From Planctomycetota bacterium (lineage in GTDB: Bacteria > Planctomycetota > GCA-002687715), in contig SIAO01000005.1 in NCBI GenBank assembly GCA_009691765.1, forward strand, positions 16,001-80,000: DNA of 64,000 bases, given 5' to 3'. Shown here in pieces: positions 33,580 to 42,705 of the stretch (positions within the stretch are counted from its first letter, which is position 1; every line of letters starts with the position of its first letter). The position numbers were made by a program, and so were the translations under genes. The notes under the pieces are model-generated. The model worked only from the letters and a program-made list of their open reading frames with translations, was not told where the DNA came from and ran no database searches.

Positions 33580-34728
33580 ATGGGACGTGAACGCCGCAAG
33601 AATGTGCGTGCCTACCAACGCGAAACCAATCGGCTGCGCGTGGAGTTGGAAGAGCGCTTCGATTCGCTCCTCCGCGAACAAGACGACCTCGCCGATCTTG
33701 CCGATCTGGTGACTGCGCGCTCTGCCGCGAACGAACCCTTCCATCGTTGGATGGCTTACCGACAAGGCTTTGCTCCAGAGTTGGTGCGACGGTTCCTGAA
33801 GAACAGCAAACCGGAATCGGGCCCCGTGCTCGATCCGTTTGCAGGCAGCGGCACGGTGGCCATCGAATGTGCGCGCGCTGGCCGCACCGCGTGCTCCATA
33901 GACGCGATGCCCACTCTCGCGCACAGCCTTGCGTCGCGCTTCTTGCGCGAAGTGCCCGCGTGGCCTGACATGTCCATGACTGCCGACATGGGCGGACTCT
34001 GGGCCGCAGCCGTTCACCCCGCGCATCAAGCGGCCGTGTTGCTCGCAGCCGCGCGCACCGTCGATGGCGAAGGACACAGGCGCGCCGAGCGTCTGAAGCC
34101 TGCCGCCATGGTGCAACAGATTCTCGAATGGATGCGCGTTGATTGCGCGAGTCCACTGCCTCCAGTGGCTTTGGTGCTCTGCGCCGATGCGCGCGCCTTG
34201 CCATTGAAACCAGCTTCGATGGGCGGAGTGCTCACGTCACCGCCCTACTTAAGCCGCTACGACTATGCGCGCGTGAACGAACCCATGGAGCGCTTGCTCG
34301 GCTGGCGCACCAAGGGAGCGTTACGCCGCACGCAAGTGCGCGCCGCTCGTAATCTCCCCACGGGTAATGCGAAAGCGCCGCTGCCCGAAGTGGTGGCGGA
34401 AATCGAGCGCGAAGCCGCGACGCAAGGCGGCCCCGATCGCGTGCGCACGGTGCGCGGATACTTTTCAGACCTCGCTCGCGTCATCGACGGCCTCGCAGAC
34501 ACGCTGCAAGACAATGCCCCATGCTGGATCAATATGGCCGGCACCGACCATCAACGCGTTTACATTCCGAGCGACTTGATCGTTGCGGCGATCGCTGCGG
34601 AACGCGGTTTCCGCATCGAAGGCATCGATATTGCGCGCGAGCTGCGTCCAAGTGGCCGCCACTTGGGCGCCATGGAACATGTGGCCCCACGCGAGTGCGT
34701 GATACGGCTACGGCGCAAGCGCCGCTGA
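33580..34728 (+). CDS. DNA methylase-like SAM-dependent methyltransferase (orphan)
   Basis: A 382-residue amino-methyltransferase. The SAM-binding motif is VLDPFAGSGTVAIECARAG (about residues 82-100) and the catalytic motif IV is LTSPPYLSRYD (TSPPY, about residue 220). The order, SAM motif first, is the gamma- or Trm11-like arrangement. An N-terminal basic, helical segment (RRKNVRAYQRETNRLRVELE) precedes it. No restriction endonuclease or specificity subunit is adjacent, so it is either a solitary DNA methyltransferase or a tRNA m2G methyltransferase of the Trm11 type, which also uses (D/N)PPY. AGGGA lies about 10 nt before the ATG, and lgt ends 2 nt earlier. Confidence 0.82.
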   Translation: MGRERRKNVRAYQRETNRLRVELEERFDSLLREQDDLADLADLVTARSAANEPFHRWMAYRQGFAPELVRRFLKNSKPESGPVLDPFAGSGTVAIECARAGRTACSIDAMPTLAHSLASRFLREVPAWPDMSMTADMGGLWAAAVHPAHQAAVLLAAARTVDGEGHRRAERLKPAAMVQQILEWMRVDCASPLPPVALVLCADARALPLKPASMGGVLTSPPYLSRYDYARVNEPMERLLGWRTKGALRRTQVRAARNLPTGNAKAPLPEVVAEIEREAATQGGPDRVRTVRGYFSDLARVIDGLADTLQDNAPCWINMAGTDHQRVYIPSDLIVAAIAAERGFRIEGIDIARELRPSGRHLGAMEHVAPRECVIRLRRKRR

Positions 34729-34730
34729 CT

Positions 34731-37505
34731 TCATTTCGCCGCCGGTTTACCGCGGGCCACGCGCAATCCGATGTATGCAGGCATGGCAGGCTCTGGCTCG
34801 CCATCCACATCCTCGACACTCAAAGCACTCAAACCACAAACTCGCGGCGCGCCTTGCGAGTCAAGAACCCACTCTGCGGCATTGCCGCCAACGTCATGGA
34901 AGCGCAACAGGTCTGTGCCGCGCCGCAGCGCGCCGGAGCGCCGCTGCCCAACTTTTTGCAGTAACGGCGGCAAACCCAGCAACGCTGGAGCATCCGCGGC
35001 AGCCGCGCGCAACGCCGGCAATGCTGGTGCTGGCGGTTCATAGCCCAACCAAGCGCTGAAGGTGTTCTCCTCAGGGCCTACCGGCAATTCGTCCCACTCT
35101 TCTTCGGTGAGCAACCGCCATGTTTCACCAACGCGTTTGCTCAACTCCGCAACATAAAGCTGCGCAGCCTCTGCCGAGAGTCCCACCATCGGCGCATCTT
35201 CGCTGCCAACTTCCACCGCTGTTTCAGGGAACACCGCGCGCCATTGAGCCCGCGTCACTTCAAAGCGCCCGAAGGCAACTGCGCCGACGGACACCGTTTC
35301 CGGCACCAACACATCGGCGCGCATTTCGCCAAGCACGCCATTGCTGCGCGCGTAGGCCCGCGACGCCAGCAAGTCTGCGATGGGGGCATCGTCCGCAAAC
35401 TGCGCAGTGGCCGCAGGCGTTTCGAAGAAGTAGCGGTCCATCCACGCAAACTCCTCCACCAGCTTGCGCTTCCAGAAACTGGGTTTGCGCAGCGCGTGCT
35501 CTTCACCGGGGAACAAGATGAAGCGCACCGGCGCCTTGCCGAGTTGTTGCAAGGCGCGATGCCACTCGTGGCCTTGCGCTGTGGGCACCGCTGTATCTTC
35601 GGTGCCAAAGAAGATGAGCGTCGGCGTGGTCACTTTCTCAACGTGGAATAGCGGCGACTTGCGCACATAAGTGTCCGGCAACTTCCATGGCGGCCCACCC
35701 ATGTAGAAATCATCGAACACCACACCGAAGGCGCAGTTGCCGTAATCGCTGGTCCAGTTCACGTCGCCAGCACCATGAATGCAGGCTTTGAATGTGAGCT
35801 TGTATTCCGGTGCAAACACATCCGCCATGGACACGAGCGCTGTGCCCAAGATGGCGCCGTTGCTCCAGCCCGCGACGGCCAAGCGCTTCGCATCTACAAG
35901 CCCCAGGTTCACCAAGTTGTTGATGCCACTCAGGATGTCGATGAGTTCCAGTTCGTAATAGCGCCCACGAATGGATTCGCCGAAAGCGAGGCCGTAGCCC
36001 GAAGATCCGTGGTAATTCACGTACAGAACACGCGCGCCGCGTTGCGTGTACAAGTTTGGTGCGTAGGCATAGCTCTCCTCGAAGCGGTCCATGTCGTGCG
36101 CGAAGGGGCCGCCATGCGGCATCACGACGAGTGGCAAAGCACCGCGGGCACCCACTGGCGAAAACAAGATTCCTTCGATGCGCTCGCCTTGCGCTCCGGT
36201 CCACTGGACCATACGCGCCTCCGCGATGCGCTTTTCCGCGAAGCCTTCGTTGGGCGCGTAGGCTTCACGCACATTGTCAAAGCTGTTTCCTACGAGTGTC
36301 GCGAGGCACCAGCGATCAGGACGCGATGCTGTGCCAGCCGCGAAGAGCACCTGATTCACCGATTGAGCGCGCACCCATTGATGCACGTGGCCAAGGGCTT
36401 CGATTTTCAAACGGTTCACACTGCACTCAGCACCCTTGCGCACGACACGCACTGCTTGCGGCACTGCGCCGTCCATGAGCAGCGCGAGAAAGCCGTCTTC
36501 CGTGGCCAAGATTGAAGCGGGCATGACGCCGCGCTCCCAATGCAAGTTGCAAGGCACAGGCGCACCTTCCGCATCGAACCAGACCACGTCCAACACAGCG
36601 GCTGTCGTGGCGCCATCGACGCTCGAGCGCGGCATCTCGGCGTAAAACCCAGAACTGTCAGGAGCCCACGCGAAAGCCAAAGGGCGGTTGCGCTTGGCCG
36701 TGAAGATCGCCGTCTGCACGCCGGTGCGCGTGTCGAGCAACGTGATGTGCGGCGGGTCGCGCCCGTCCACTTCATGCTGCGGACTTTGGATGCGCGTAAG
36801 CACCGCGCGGCGTCCATCAGGAGACACGTTGACAGCCACCAATTGATCCGCATCGCGTGTGAGGCGCACTTGGATGTCGCTCGCATAGTCTTCATCGAGC
36901 GTCAGCCGGAACAGATGCGTGGCAGCGCTGCGCCACTCTTGCAATTCCTCCACCAGTACCGCTTTGTCTTTGACGCGTTCAAGCTCCTCAGATACCCAAT
37001 CGCGGCGTTCGCGTGCGGTGATCAGCAATTCGCGTGGCCCCGACCAACTCACGGCACTCACACCCAGCGGGAAGTTGGTCACGCAGCGAGGTTCGCCGCC
37101 ATCCATGCGCAAGATCCACACTTGCTGCGGGGTGTCGTCGTCACCTTCCTCGTTGCCCTTCGCATCCTCATCAGCGGACTGGCCTCGCGCAGGCTTACGC
37201 GCCGACAAGAACGCGATGGCACGCCCGTCTGGCGAGAAGCTCGCGCCTTCATCATCCTCTTCGCCAAAGAGCAACTGACGCGGCTCGCCGCCACTCGCCG
37301 CCGACACAAACAACTTGGTGCGCAAAGCGTCTTTGTCCACATCACAACGGCGCAACTGCCACAGGACCCGAGTGCCATCGCGGCTGAGCTCAACGCCCAT
37401 CACGCTTTCCTGGCGCACGACATCGTCAAAACTCCAAGGCGCGCCCTGATCTTGCGCCGCAGCGAAACTGGTCAAGAGAAGCAGTGCCAATAGACGATGG
37501 ACCAT
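34731..37505 (-). CDS. secreted S9 (prolyl-oligopeptidase-like) peptidase fused to an FGE/sulfatase-modifying-like domain
   Basis: A 924-residue exported enzyme (signal peptide MVHRLLALLLLTSFAAAQD). Residues about 25-430 are WD40/TolB-like blades (SRDGTRVLWQLRR, FSPDGRAIAFLSAR). Residues about 450-690 are the alpha/beta-hydrolase: VVMPHGGPF, nucleophile Ser in GWSNGA (about 548), Asp in GTEDTAVP (about 635) and His in GEEHAL (about 667). From about residue 735 to the end follows a formylglycine-generating-enzyme-like domain: GRFEVTRAQWRAVFPE, WRLLTEEEWDEL, VGGNAAEWVLD and YIGLRVARG. The FGE catalytic cysteines are not evident, so that domain is probably a binding module. I chose ATG 37505 with GGGAG about 8 nt upstream. 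The fusion is unusual; convergent with the methylase gene. Confidence 0.88.
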   Translation of the reverse strand: MVHRLLALLLLTSFAAAQDQGAPWSFDDVVRQESVMGVELSRDGTRVLWQLRRCDVDKDALRTKLFVSAASGGEPRQLLFGEEDDEGASFSPDGRAIAFLSARKPARGQSADEDAKGNEEGDDDTPQQVWILRMDGGEPRCVTNFPLGVSAVSWSGPRELLITARERRDWVSEELERVKDKAVLVEELQEWRSAATHLFRLTLDEDYASDIQVRLTRDADQLVAVNVSPDGRRAVLTRIQSPQHEVDGRDPPHITLLDTRTGVQTAIFTAKRNRPLAFAWAPDSSGFYAEMPRSSVDGATTAAVLDVVWFDAEGAPVPCNLHWERGVMPASILATEDGFLALLMDGAVPQAVRVVRKGAECSVNRLKIEALGHVHQWVRAQSVNQVLFAAGTASRPDRWCLATLVGNSFDNVREAYAPNEGFAEKRIAEARMVQWTGAQGERIEGILFSPVGARGALPLVVMPHGGPFAHDMDRFEESYAYAPNLYTQRGARVLYVNYHGSSGYGLAFGESIRGRYYELELIDILSGINNLVNLGLVDAKRLAVAGWSNGAILGTALVSMADVFAPEYKLTFKACIHGAGDVNWTSDYGNCAFGVVFDDFYMGGPPWKLPDTYVRKSPLFHVEKVTTPTLIFFGTEDTAVPTAQGHEWHRALQQLGKAPVRFILFPGEEHALRKPSFWKRKLVEEFAWMDRYFFETPAATAQFADDAPIADLLASRAYARSNGVLGEMRADVLVPETVSVGAVAFGRFEVTRAQWRAVFPETAVEVGSEDAPMVGLSAEAAQLYVAELSKRVGETWRLLTEEEWDELPVGPEENTFSAWLGYEPPAPALPALRAAAADAPALLGLPPLLQKVGQRRSGALRRGTDLLRFHDVGGNAAEWVLDSQGAPRVCGLSALSVEDVDGEPEPAMPAYIGLRVARGKPAAK

Positions 37506-37617
37506 GACAATGTCTCCCGGTGCGGCAGGGCACGCCGCGCGCAGGAGCAGCATATACGTCTGCGACGAGGGGCTGTGCTATGTTCGCGCGCCGTCAAGCG
37601 GCCGGAGTCCTGCATTC

Positions 37618-38538
37618 ATGAAGAGCATCGCTATCCTGCACGGTCGTGAGCGCACCTTCCCCGAGGCCTTCTGCACTGAAATCAACAAACGCAACTGCGG
37701 CGTCGTCGCGCAAGAGGCCCGCATCGGGCATGGCACTACCGATCTTGGCCGCGTCTATGACGTCATCGTGGATCGCATTTCCCACGAAGTGCCTTTTTAT
37801 CAAGGCTGGTTGAAGCAACAGGCGCTGTTGGGCACGCAGGTCATCAACAATCCGTTCTGGAAGCTCGCGGACGACAAGTATTTCGGCACCGTGCTTGCGG
37901 CGCGCCTCGGCATCGCCATTCCTAAGAGCATCTTGCTTCCGCAACGCGAGTACATCGAAGACATCACTCCAGCGAGCCTCAGCAACATGCTGCTCACAAG
38001 CTGGGAAGAAGTCGGCGCTTTCACGGGTTGGCCTTGCTACTTGAAGCCCGTTAATGGCGGCGGTTGGAAGTCGGTGTTCCGCTGCACTTCCATGGAAGAG
38101 TTGCTGAACAACTACAACGGCAGCGGCACGCAGGTGATGATGCTGCAAGAAGGCATCACGTGGGAAGCCTACGCGCGCCTCATCTGCATCGGCAGAAAGA
38201 ACATCCGCATCGCGCCCTGGAACCCCGATAAAGCGCACCAAGAGCGCTACACCAAGGCCGAGTTCAATTACGGTCCCGAGCTTGAAGCGCTCATGATCCG
38301 CCAAGGGCAAATCCTGAACGAAGCTCTCGGCTACGACATGAACACGGTCGAATTCGCCATCCGCGACGGCATCCCCTACGCCATCGACTTCATGAACACG
38401 GCGCCCGACTTCGACCGCAACAGCCTCACTGCCGACACCTTCGAGTGGGTGGTCCAAGCCATGGCCAACATGTGCATCGAGATGGCCCTCAAATCGACCG
38501 GCTCGCAAGCCCCCGCTCGCTTCAGCGCGCTGCTCTGA
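37618..38538 (+). CDS. ATP-grasp-fold protein, unknown ligase
   Basis: A 306-residue cytoplasmic protein with an ATP-grasp pattern: a pre-ATP-grasp alpha/beta domain (SIAILHGRERTFPEAF), then WPCYLKPVNGGGWKSVFRCTS (phosphate-binding Lys and Gly-rich loop), VMMLQEGITWEAYARLI, and metal-site-like EFAIRDGIPYAIDFMNTAPD (E and N ligands). This matches RimK/D-Ala-ligase-like carboxylate-amine ligases in outline, yet I know no characterised close relative. It begins at ATG 37618 with GGAG about 10 nt upstream. It is divergent from the S9 peptidase gene and followed by a repeat-bearing region. It probably makes an amide or peptide-like bond in a small molecule, but the substrates cannot be read from the sequence. 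Confidence 0.8.
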   Translation: MKSIAILHGRERTFPEAFCTEINKRNCGVVAQEARIGHGTTDLGRVYDVIVDRISHEVPFYQGWLKQQALLGTQVINNPFWKLADDKYFGTVLAARLGIAIPKSILLPQREYIEDITPASLSNMLLTSWEEVGAFTGWPCYLKPVNGGGWKSVFRCTSMEELLNNYNGSGTQVMMLQEGITWEAYARLICIGRKNIRIAPWNPDKAHQERYTKAEFNYGPELEALMIRQGQILNEALGYDMNTVEFAIRDGIPYAIDFMNTAPDFDRNSLTADTFEWVVQAMANMCIEMALKSTGSQAPARFSALL

Positions 38539-38541
38539 TTT

Positions 38542-38626
38542 GCGGTGGTTCGCGCGGGTTCTGCGTGTCCTGAAGGGATTCCGCATTGCGGCTCGGCGGC
38601 CTCGAACGAAATGCTCCACCCACTCC
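38542..38626 (+). repeat. copy A of an ~85-bp dispersed repeat (inverted relative to copy B)
   Basis: Bases 38542-38626 match the reverse complement of 39799-39882. Both share GCGGTGGTTCGCGCGGGTT, CCTGAAGGGATTCCGCATT and CCTCGAACGAAATGCT, with few substitutions and one 8-nt divergent stretch. A second, partial copy of its core lies at 38716-38734 in opposite orientation (17 of 19 bases), so 38590-38734 can fold as a large stem. Confidence 0.8.
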
Positions 38627-38777
38627 GGACCGCACTCCGTCTGCGCTCACGGTTGCTGCGATCCGCAATCACTGTGAACGAGGGCGCAGCGCGGACCAAG
38701 TCGACCGAGCAAGGCCGTTCGAGGCATCCGAGCCGGCCTGCGAGGCGGCTTGGCCGTGCGGAGCCCGAGGGCACCGC

Positions 38778-39668
38778 CTACTGAAGCATGCGCGAAATAC
38801 CGTTGGAGACTTCGGTGACTTGCGTATTTGACGGTGCCACCGTCGCGTAGGCGAAGTGCAAAGTAATTCCGCTGAGCGCTATGAGATTCGGCACCACCAC
38901 AACAGCGGTGGCATTGCCCTGAGCATCGAGGGCGCCGATGAAGTTCTGGAAGATCGTGGGCATGCTCCAGCCGATTGAGACGAGCTGGCCACTGAGATTG
39001 ATGGGAACCTCGAAGACGCCGCCGAGAGGTGTAGACGGAGACGCGAGTTCGGACACAGCGATGATATAGAGGTGATAGGGCACCGTCGGGGCTGCGAGCA
39101 CTAAGGGTTGCACAGAACCGATATTCCATGTCGCTGCGGCCGAGAGACCGGCCTGATACACCCGCGTGTTGCGCGTGTAGATGTTGTCGCCGTTGGGTGC
39201 GGAATTGTTGTTCGTCTGATTGCCTGCGGCATAGAACGACACTGGCCCTGCGGCGATGGCGCCGGGCGTCACATTGGCGCTCCAAGATGTGACCGTGGTG
39301 CCAGTGCCGGTGTGGTTCACGTGGTTCGGACCATTCTTCTGAGTGGTGCTGTTGTTCGTGAGCGACCAGCCGCTGAGGTAGGTGCTGGATGAGTCCTTGC
39401 CCATGAACTGAAAGCCGTGCTTGATGCTTGGCGTAGTGCCGAAGGCTGCTGAAATGGTGGCCGTGCCGCCAGTGAAGCTCGGGCTCGCTGTCAGGGTGAA
39501 CTGCGCGGGGCCTGCGTTGAGCGCGGCTCCTGTGTGACACGCGGTGCAAGCCGCCTCGGTAGAACCACCGGTGAACCCTGCAGGCGGGCCACCCGTGAAA
39601 GCCACGGCGCCCACAAAAATGGCGCAGAACGCAAACGCGATACGAAGTGTGTTTGGAATGATGCGCAT
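38778..39668 (-). CDS. secreted choice-of-anchor-type protein with one CxxCH motif
   Basis: A 296-residue exported protein with signal peptide (LRIAFAFCAIFVGAVAF). A GPPAGFTGGSTEAACTACHTG segment right after it contains a c-type haem attachment motif (CTACH) of the kind found at the N-terminus of choice-of-anchor V/Reeler-like proteins. The body is Ser/Thr/Asn-rich beta sandwich (SLTNNSTTQKNGPNHVNHTG, TPGAIAAGPVSFYAAGNQ). The end (ALSGITLHFAYATVAPSNTQ) resembles the C-terminal module seen in other secreted proteins of this group. It lies alone between two inverted copies of an ~85-bp repeat. Role unknown; probably cell-surface or periplasmic. Confidence 0.78.
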   Translation of the reverse strand: MRIIPNTLRIAFAFCAIFVGAVAFTGGPPAGFTGGSTEAACTACHTGAALNAGPAQFTLTASPSFTGGTATISAAFGTTPSIKHGFQFMGKDSSSTYLSGWSLTNNSTTQKNGPNHVNHTGTGTTVTSWSANVTPGAIAAGPVSFYAAGNQTNNNSAPNGDNIYTRNTRVYQAGLSAAATWNIGSVQPLVLAAPTVPYHLYIIAVSELASPSTPLGGVFEVPINLSGQLVSIGWSMPTIFQNFIGALDAQGNATAVVVVPNLIALSGITLHFAYATVAPSNTQVTEVSNGISRMLQ

Positions 39669-39798
39669 AACAGAACCCCCGGTGCCAGAGCTTACCGCCC
39701 CGCAACATGCAAACGGTATTCAAAAGGCCTCTAGAATTGAGGCTCCATGGCGCCGCTGCATATTCCGGCAAAAGTAAGCGCAGGCGGAGCATGCTCCT

Positions 39799-39882
39799 GA
39801 GGGGGTGAAGCATTTCGTTCGAGGCATCCGAGCCGAAATGCGGAATCCCTTCAGGCCATGGGCAACCCGCGCGAACCACCGC
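39799..39882 (-). repeat. copy B of the ~85-bp dispersed repeat
   Basis: Inverted partner of 38542-38626. It contains the hairpin GCATTTCG ... CGAAATGC (8-bp stem) around the core CGTTCGAGGCATCCGAGCC (39816-39834), which is identical to 38716-38734. A partial second copy of GAACCACCG lies just to its right (near 39890). No coding frame is shared by the copies in a convincing way. Confidence 0.8.
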
Positions 39883-39916
39883 CCACGCGAACCACCGTGC
39901 ATTCGACCTCAGACAC

Positions 39917-42595
39917 TCAGATCGTGAGGGGGCGCTCGCTCGTGGCTTGCGCGAGGCCAGCCTCCGCCCTTGCAACCGCTTGGCGCACCACCATCAGGGT
40001 GTCGGGGGTGACAGAGATAGAAGTGATCCCACATTCCACGAGGAAAGGTGGCACCTCGTTGGGGAAGTCCGATGGCGCCTGACCGCATATGCCAATCGGC
40101 AATCCCGCGTCTCTGAAGGCTTTCACGGCGGCGCGAATCATGGTCTTCACGGCGCTGCTGCGCGCATCCACCGCGTAGGGATAGCGCTCGAGGTCGTCAC
40201 GCGACACGGCATAAACCGTCTGCACAAGGTCGTTGCTGCCAATGCTGCCGCCATCCAAACGCATGCTCGCAATGAACGCATCCGCTTCGATGACATTGCT
40301 GGGCAATTCGATCATCAGATAGACCGGTACGCCTGTTTCCGGCGCGAGACCGCGATCGTCCATGAGCTGGCGCACATCGCGTCCTTCTTCAGGCGTGCGA
40401 CAGAACGGCACCATCACTTGCAAGTTGTCCAAACCGAGGTCGCGACGCACCGCGCGCAACGCTTCGCATTCGAGTTCGAAGGCCGGCAAGAAACGCGGAT
40501 CGACATAACGCGACGCACCGCGCCACGCGATCATCGGGTTTTCTTCGCAGGGCTCGAACAACCTGCCGCCAAGAAGCTCGCGGTATTCGTTCGACTTCAA
40601 ATCGGAGAGCCGCACCAACACCGGACGAGGATGGAAAGCCGCGCAGATCAGGCCCACGCCCATCTTGATGCGATCCACGAAGAATTCGCGCTTGTCGGCG
40701 TAGCCTGCAGTGCGTCGGTCAATGGCACCCAACATGCCGCGAAGTTCTGCTTTCGGTTCTGCGCGCAGACGCTCGGCGTAGTGCGACAACTCCGGCAGCA
40801 CTTCGCCGGTGTCATGGAAGTGCCAGAGTTCTTCGCGATAAGCGAGGGCCAAGGGGTGAATGCCAACTTCTGCTGTCAAGATGAACTCGATACGCGCAAG
40901 GCCGACGCCATCCGCGGGCAGCATGGCATCGCGCAACGCCTTGTCCGGGAACCCAACGTTGAGATTGATCTTGGTGCGCAACTGAACGGGCTCGCCGAGA
41001 TCCACTTCTTCCACAATCCACGGGTGCGTGCCTTTGTAAACAGAACCGATTTCGCCTTCGGCGCACGAACCCGTCACTTCCATCAAGGGTGTCAGAACTT
41101 CGGTGGCTTTCTCGGCGCCCACGATGGCGGGAATGCCGAATTCACGCGCGATGATGGCTGCATGCGAAGTGCGTCCACCACGCTCGGTCACAATGAGTGA
41201 CGCTTCCTTCATCATCGGTTCCCAATCGGGCGTGGTCATGCTGGTGACCAACACATCCCCACGATCGAACACACGCTCCTCCGCCGGAATCAGTTCGATA
41301 TCCTCGCCCTTGGTGATGCGATTGCGCAACGCGCGCTTCTTCAGAATCACTTCTTCATAGGATTGATAGACGCGGACTTTGCCAGCGCCGATGCGCGTAC
41401 CGACGGCTTGCCCCGTGACGAGCCGGCGACCTGAGGCTGTGAGTTCGCGCACCAACCCATCATCCATGCCGTAGCGCTCGAGCTTGTTCGTGACGTTGCG
41501 GGCGTGCACCGTTTCAGGGCGTGCTTGCACGATGAACAAATCGCCGGTGCGGCCATCTTTGGCCCACTCGATATCCATGGGCTGGCCGTAGTGATCTTCG
41601 ATCAGTAGCGCCATGCGCCCGAGATCGAGAACTTCTTCGTTCTTCAAAGCCCATGCGCGGCGCAACGCTGAAAGCACGTCCACACTCTCCGTGCTCGCGC
41701 CACCTTGCGCGGAATAGACCATCTTGCGGTCTTTCGCACCAAGGCTCTTGTGCACGATGCTCGGCCGGCCGCGGCGCAAGCCCTCTTTCCACACCGTGAA
41801 TGTGTCCGGCGAAACGCTGCCCTGCACCACCAACTCGCCGAGGCCGTAGGCCGCAGAGATATGAATCACACCACGGTGTCCGCTCTCTGGATCGAGCGTG
41901 AACAGAACGCCGGAACTCGCAAGGTCGGAGCGCACCATCTTCATGACGACGACGGCCAACGCTGCGCCAAGCGGGTCCATCCCGCGCTCGATTTGATAGC
42001 TCACCGCGCGCTCGGTGAAGAGACTGGCGACGCAGCGTTTCCAATGCAACACCACACTGTCGGCGCCGTGAATGTTCAAATACGACTCGCACTGCCCCGC
42101 GAAGGAGTTGAGCGCGCTGTCTTCGCACGTGGCTGAAGAACGCACCGCCACATCGACTTGCGGGCCATACATACGGCAGAGTTCGGCGTAGCCTTCGCGC
42201 AGCGCTGCGTCGATACGCAAAGACACTGGCGTCGCCACGACCAACGCGCGGGCATAGGCCGTGCGCGCATGCATCTCTAATTGGTCCTTCACAGCCGCTT
42301 CCGCGAAACACGCGTGCAAAGCATCGGCAAGGGTGCGAGTACGCGCCACGCGCATCCGCATGCCCGGAACTTGGCCATCGTCCTCAACGCTCTCGAAGAA
42401 GCGTTCTGGCACCTGGCCGTTCACAAAGCACTGAAAGGAAGCGGTGGTGCTGACGAAACCGTCAGGCACCCGCACACCTTTCGGCACCAGCGCGCCATAC
42501 ATTTCGCCTAAGGAAGCACCTTTGCCGCCAACATGGGCAGCATCGAGGCGAGAAAGATCTTTGAACCATAGGATAGTGGCTGTGGATTTATCCAT
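39917..42595 (-). CDS. ppsA: phosphoenolpyruvate synthase (pyruvate, water dikinase)
   Basis: An 892-residue PEP synthase, converting pyruvate and ATP to PEP, AMP and phosphate in gluconeogenesis. The N-terminal nucleotide-binding domain has VGGKGASLGEMYGALVPKGV, AVRSSATCEDSALNSFAGQ and FTLDPESGHRGVIHISAAYG. The swivelling domain has the phospho-His in TERGGRTSHAAIIAREFGIPA. The C-terminal PEP/pyruvate barrel has GVGLARIEFILTAEVGIHP, DLKSNEYRELLGG, the GSNDLVQ loop, and GICGQAPSDFP with the catalytic Cys. It is about 100 residues longer than E. coli PpsA (792). It starts at ATG 42595. With pgi and gltA it supports a gluconeogenic, heterotrophic metabolism. Confidence 0.95.
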   Translation of the reverse strand: MDKSTATILWFKDLSRLDAAHVGGKGASLGEMYGALVPKGVRVPDGFVSTTASFQCFVNGQVPERFFESVEDDGQVPGMRMRVARTRTLADALHACFAEAAVKDQLEMHARTAYARALVVATPVSLRIDAALREGYAELCRMYGPQVDVAVRSSATCEDSALNSFAGQCESYLNIHGADSVVLHWKRCVASLFTERAVSYQIERGMDPLGAALAVVVMKMVRSDLASSGVLFTLDPESGHRGVIHISAAYGLGELVVQGSVSPDTFTVWKEGLRRGRPSIVHKSLGAKDRKMVYSAQGGASTESVDVLSALRRAWALKNEEVLDLGRMALLIEDHYGQPMDIEWAKDGRTGDLFIVQARPETVHARNVTNKLERYGMDDGLVRELTASGRRLVTGQAVGTRIGAGKVRVYQSYEEVILKKRALRNRITKGEDIELIPAEERVFDRGDVLVTSMTTPDWEPMMKEASLIVTERGGRTSHAAIIAREFGIPAIVGAEKATEVLTPLMEVTGSCAEGEIGSVYKGTHPWIVEEVDLGEPVQLRTKINLNVGFPDKALRDAMLPADGVGLARIEFILTAEVGIHPLALAYREELWHFHDTGEVLPELSHYAERLRAEPKAELRGMLGAIDRRTAGYADKREFFVDRIKMGVGLICAAFHPRPVLVRLSDLKSNEYRELLGGRLFEPCEENPMIAWRGASRYVDPRFLPAFELECEALRAVRRDLGLDNLQVMVPFCRTPEEGRDVRQLMDDRGLAPETGVPVYLMIELPSNVIEADAFIASMRLDGGSIGSNDLVQTVYAVSRDDLERYPYAVDARSSAVKTMIRAAVKAFRDAGLPIGICGQAPSDFPNEVPPFLVECGITSISVTPDTLMVVRQAVARAEAGLAQATSERPLTI

Positions 42596-42671
42596 GGCTG
42601 ACTCCGAGGCACAACCGAAGCAGACACGACTTGGCTGGGGAGCCTACCGCGTCAACCCCTTGACCGCGAAC

Positions 42672-42705
42672 AAAAGCGCTGAGTTTGTGGGTTTCGGCTC
42701 AGCGC
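42672..42705 (-). terminator. intrinsic terminator after the small membrane-protein gene
   Basis: The stem GCGCTGAG (42676-42683)/CTCAGCGC (42698-42705) is a perfect 8 bp with a 14-nt loop, followed on the minus strand by TTTTG. The first arm overlaps the stop codon of the 75-codon gene, which supports that gene being real and separately terminated upstream of ppsA. Confidence 0.6.

Noticed and set aside
38545..38784. 79-codon plus-strand frame
   Set aside because: It is simply a translation of repeat copy A and flanking sequence; the resemblance to the frame in copy B reflects the DNA repeat, not a conserved protein.
38647..39975. 442-codon minus-strand frame overlapping the choice-of-anchor gene
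   Set aside because: It is in another frame of a gene that has a signal peptide and a CxxCH motif, and its product is Arg/His/Ser-rich without a domain. Its N-terminal part only translates repeat copy B.
39947..41200. 417-codon plus-strand frame
   Set aside because: Antisense to ppsA.
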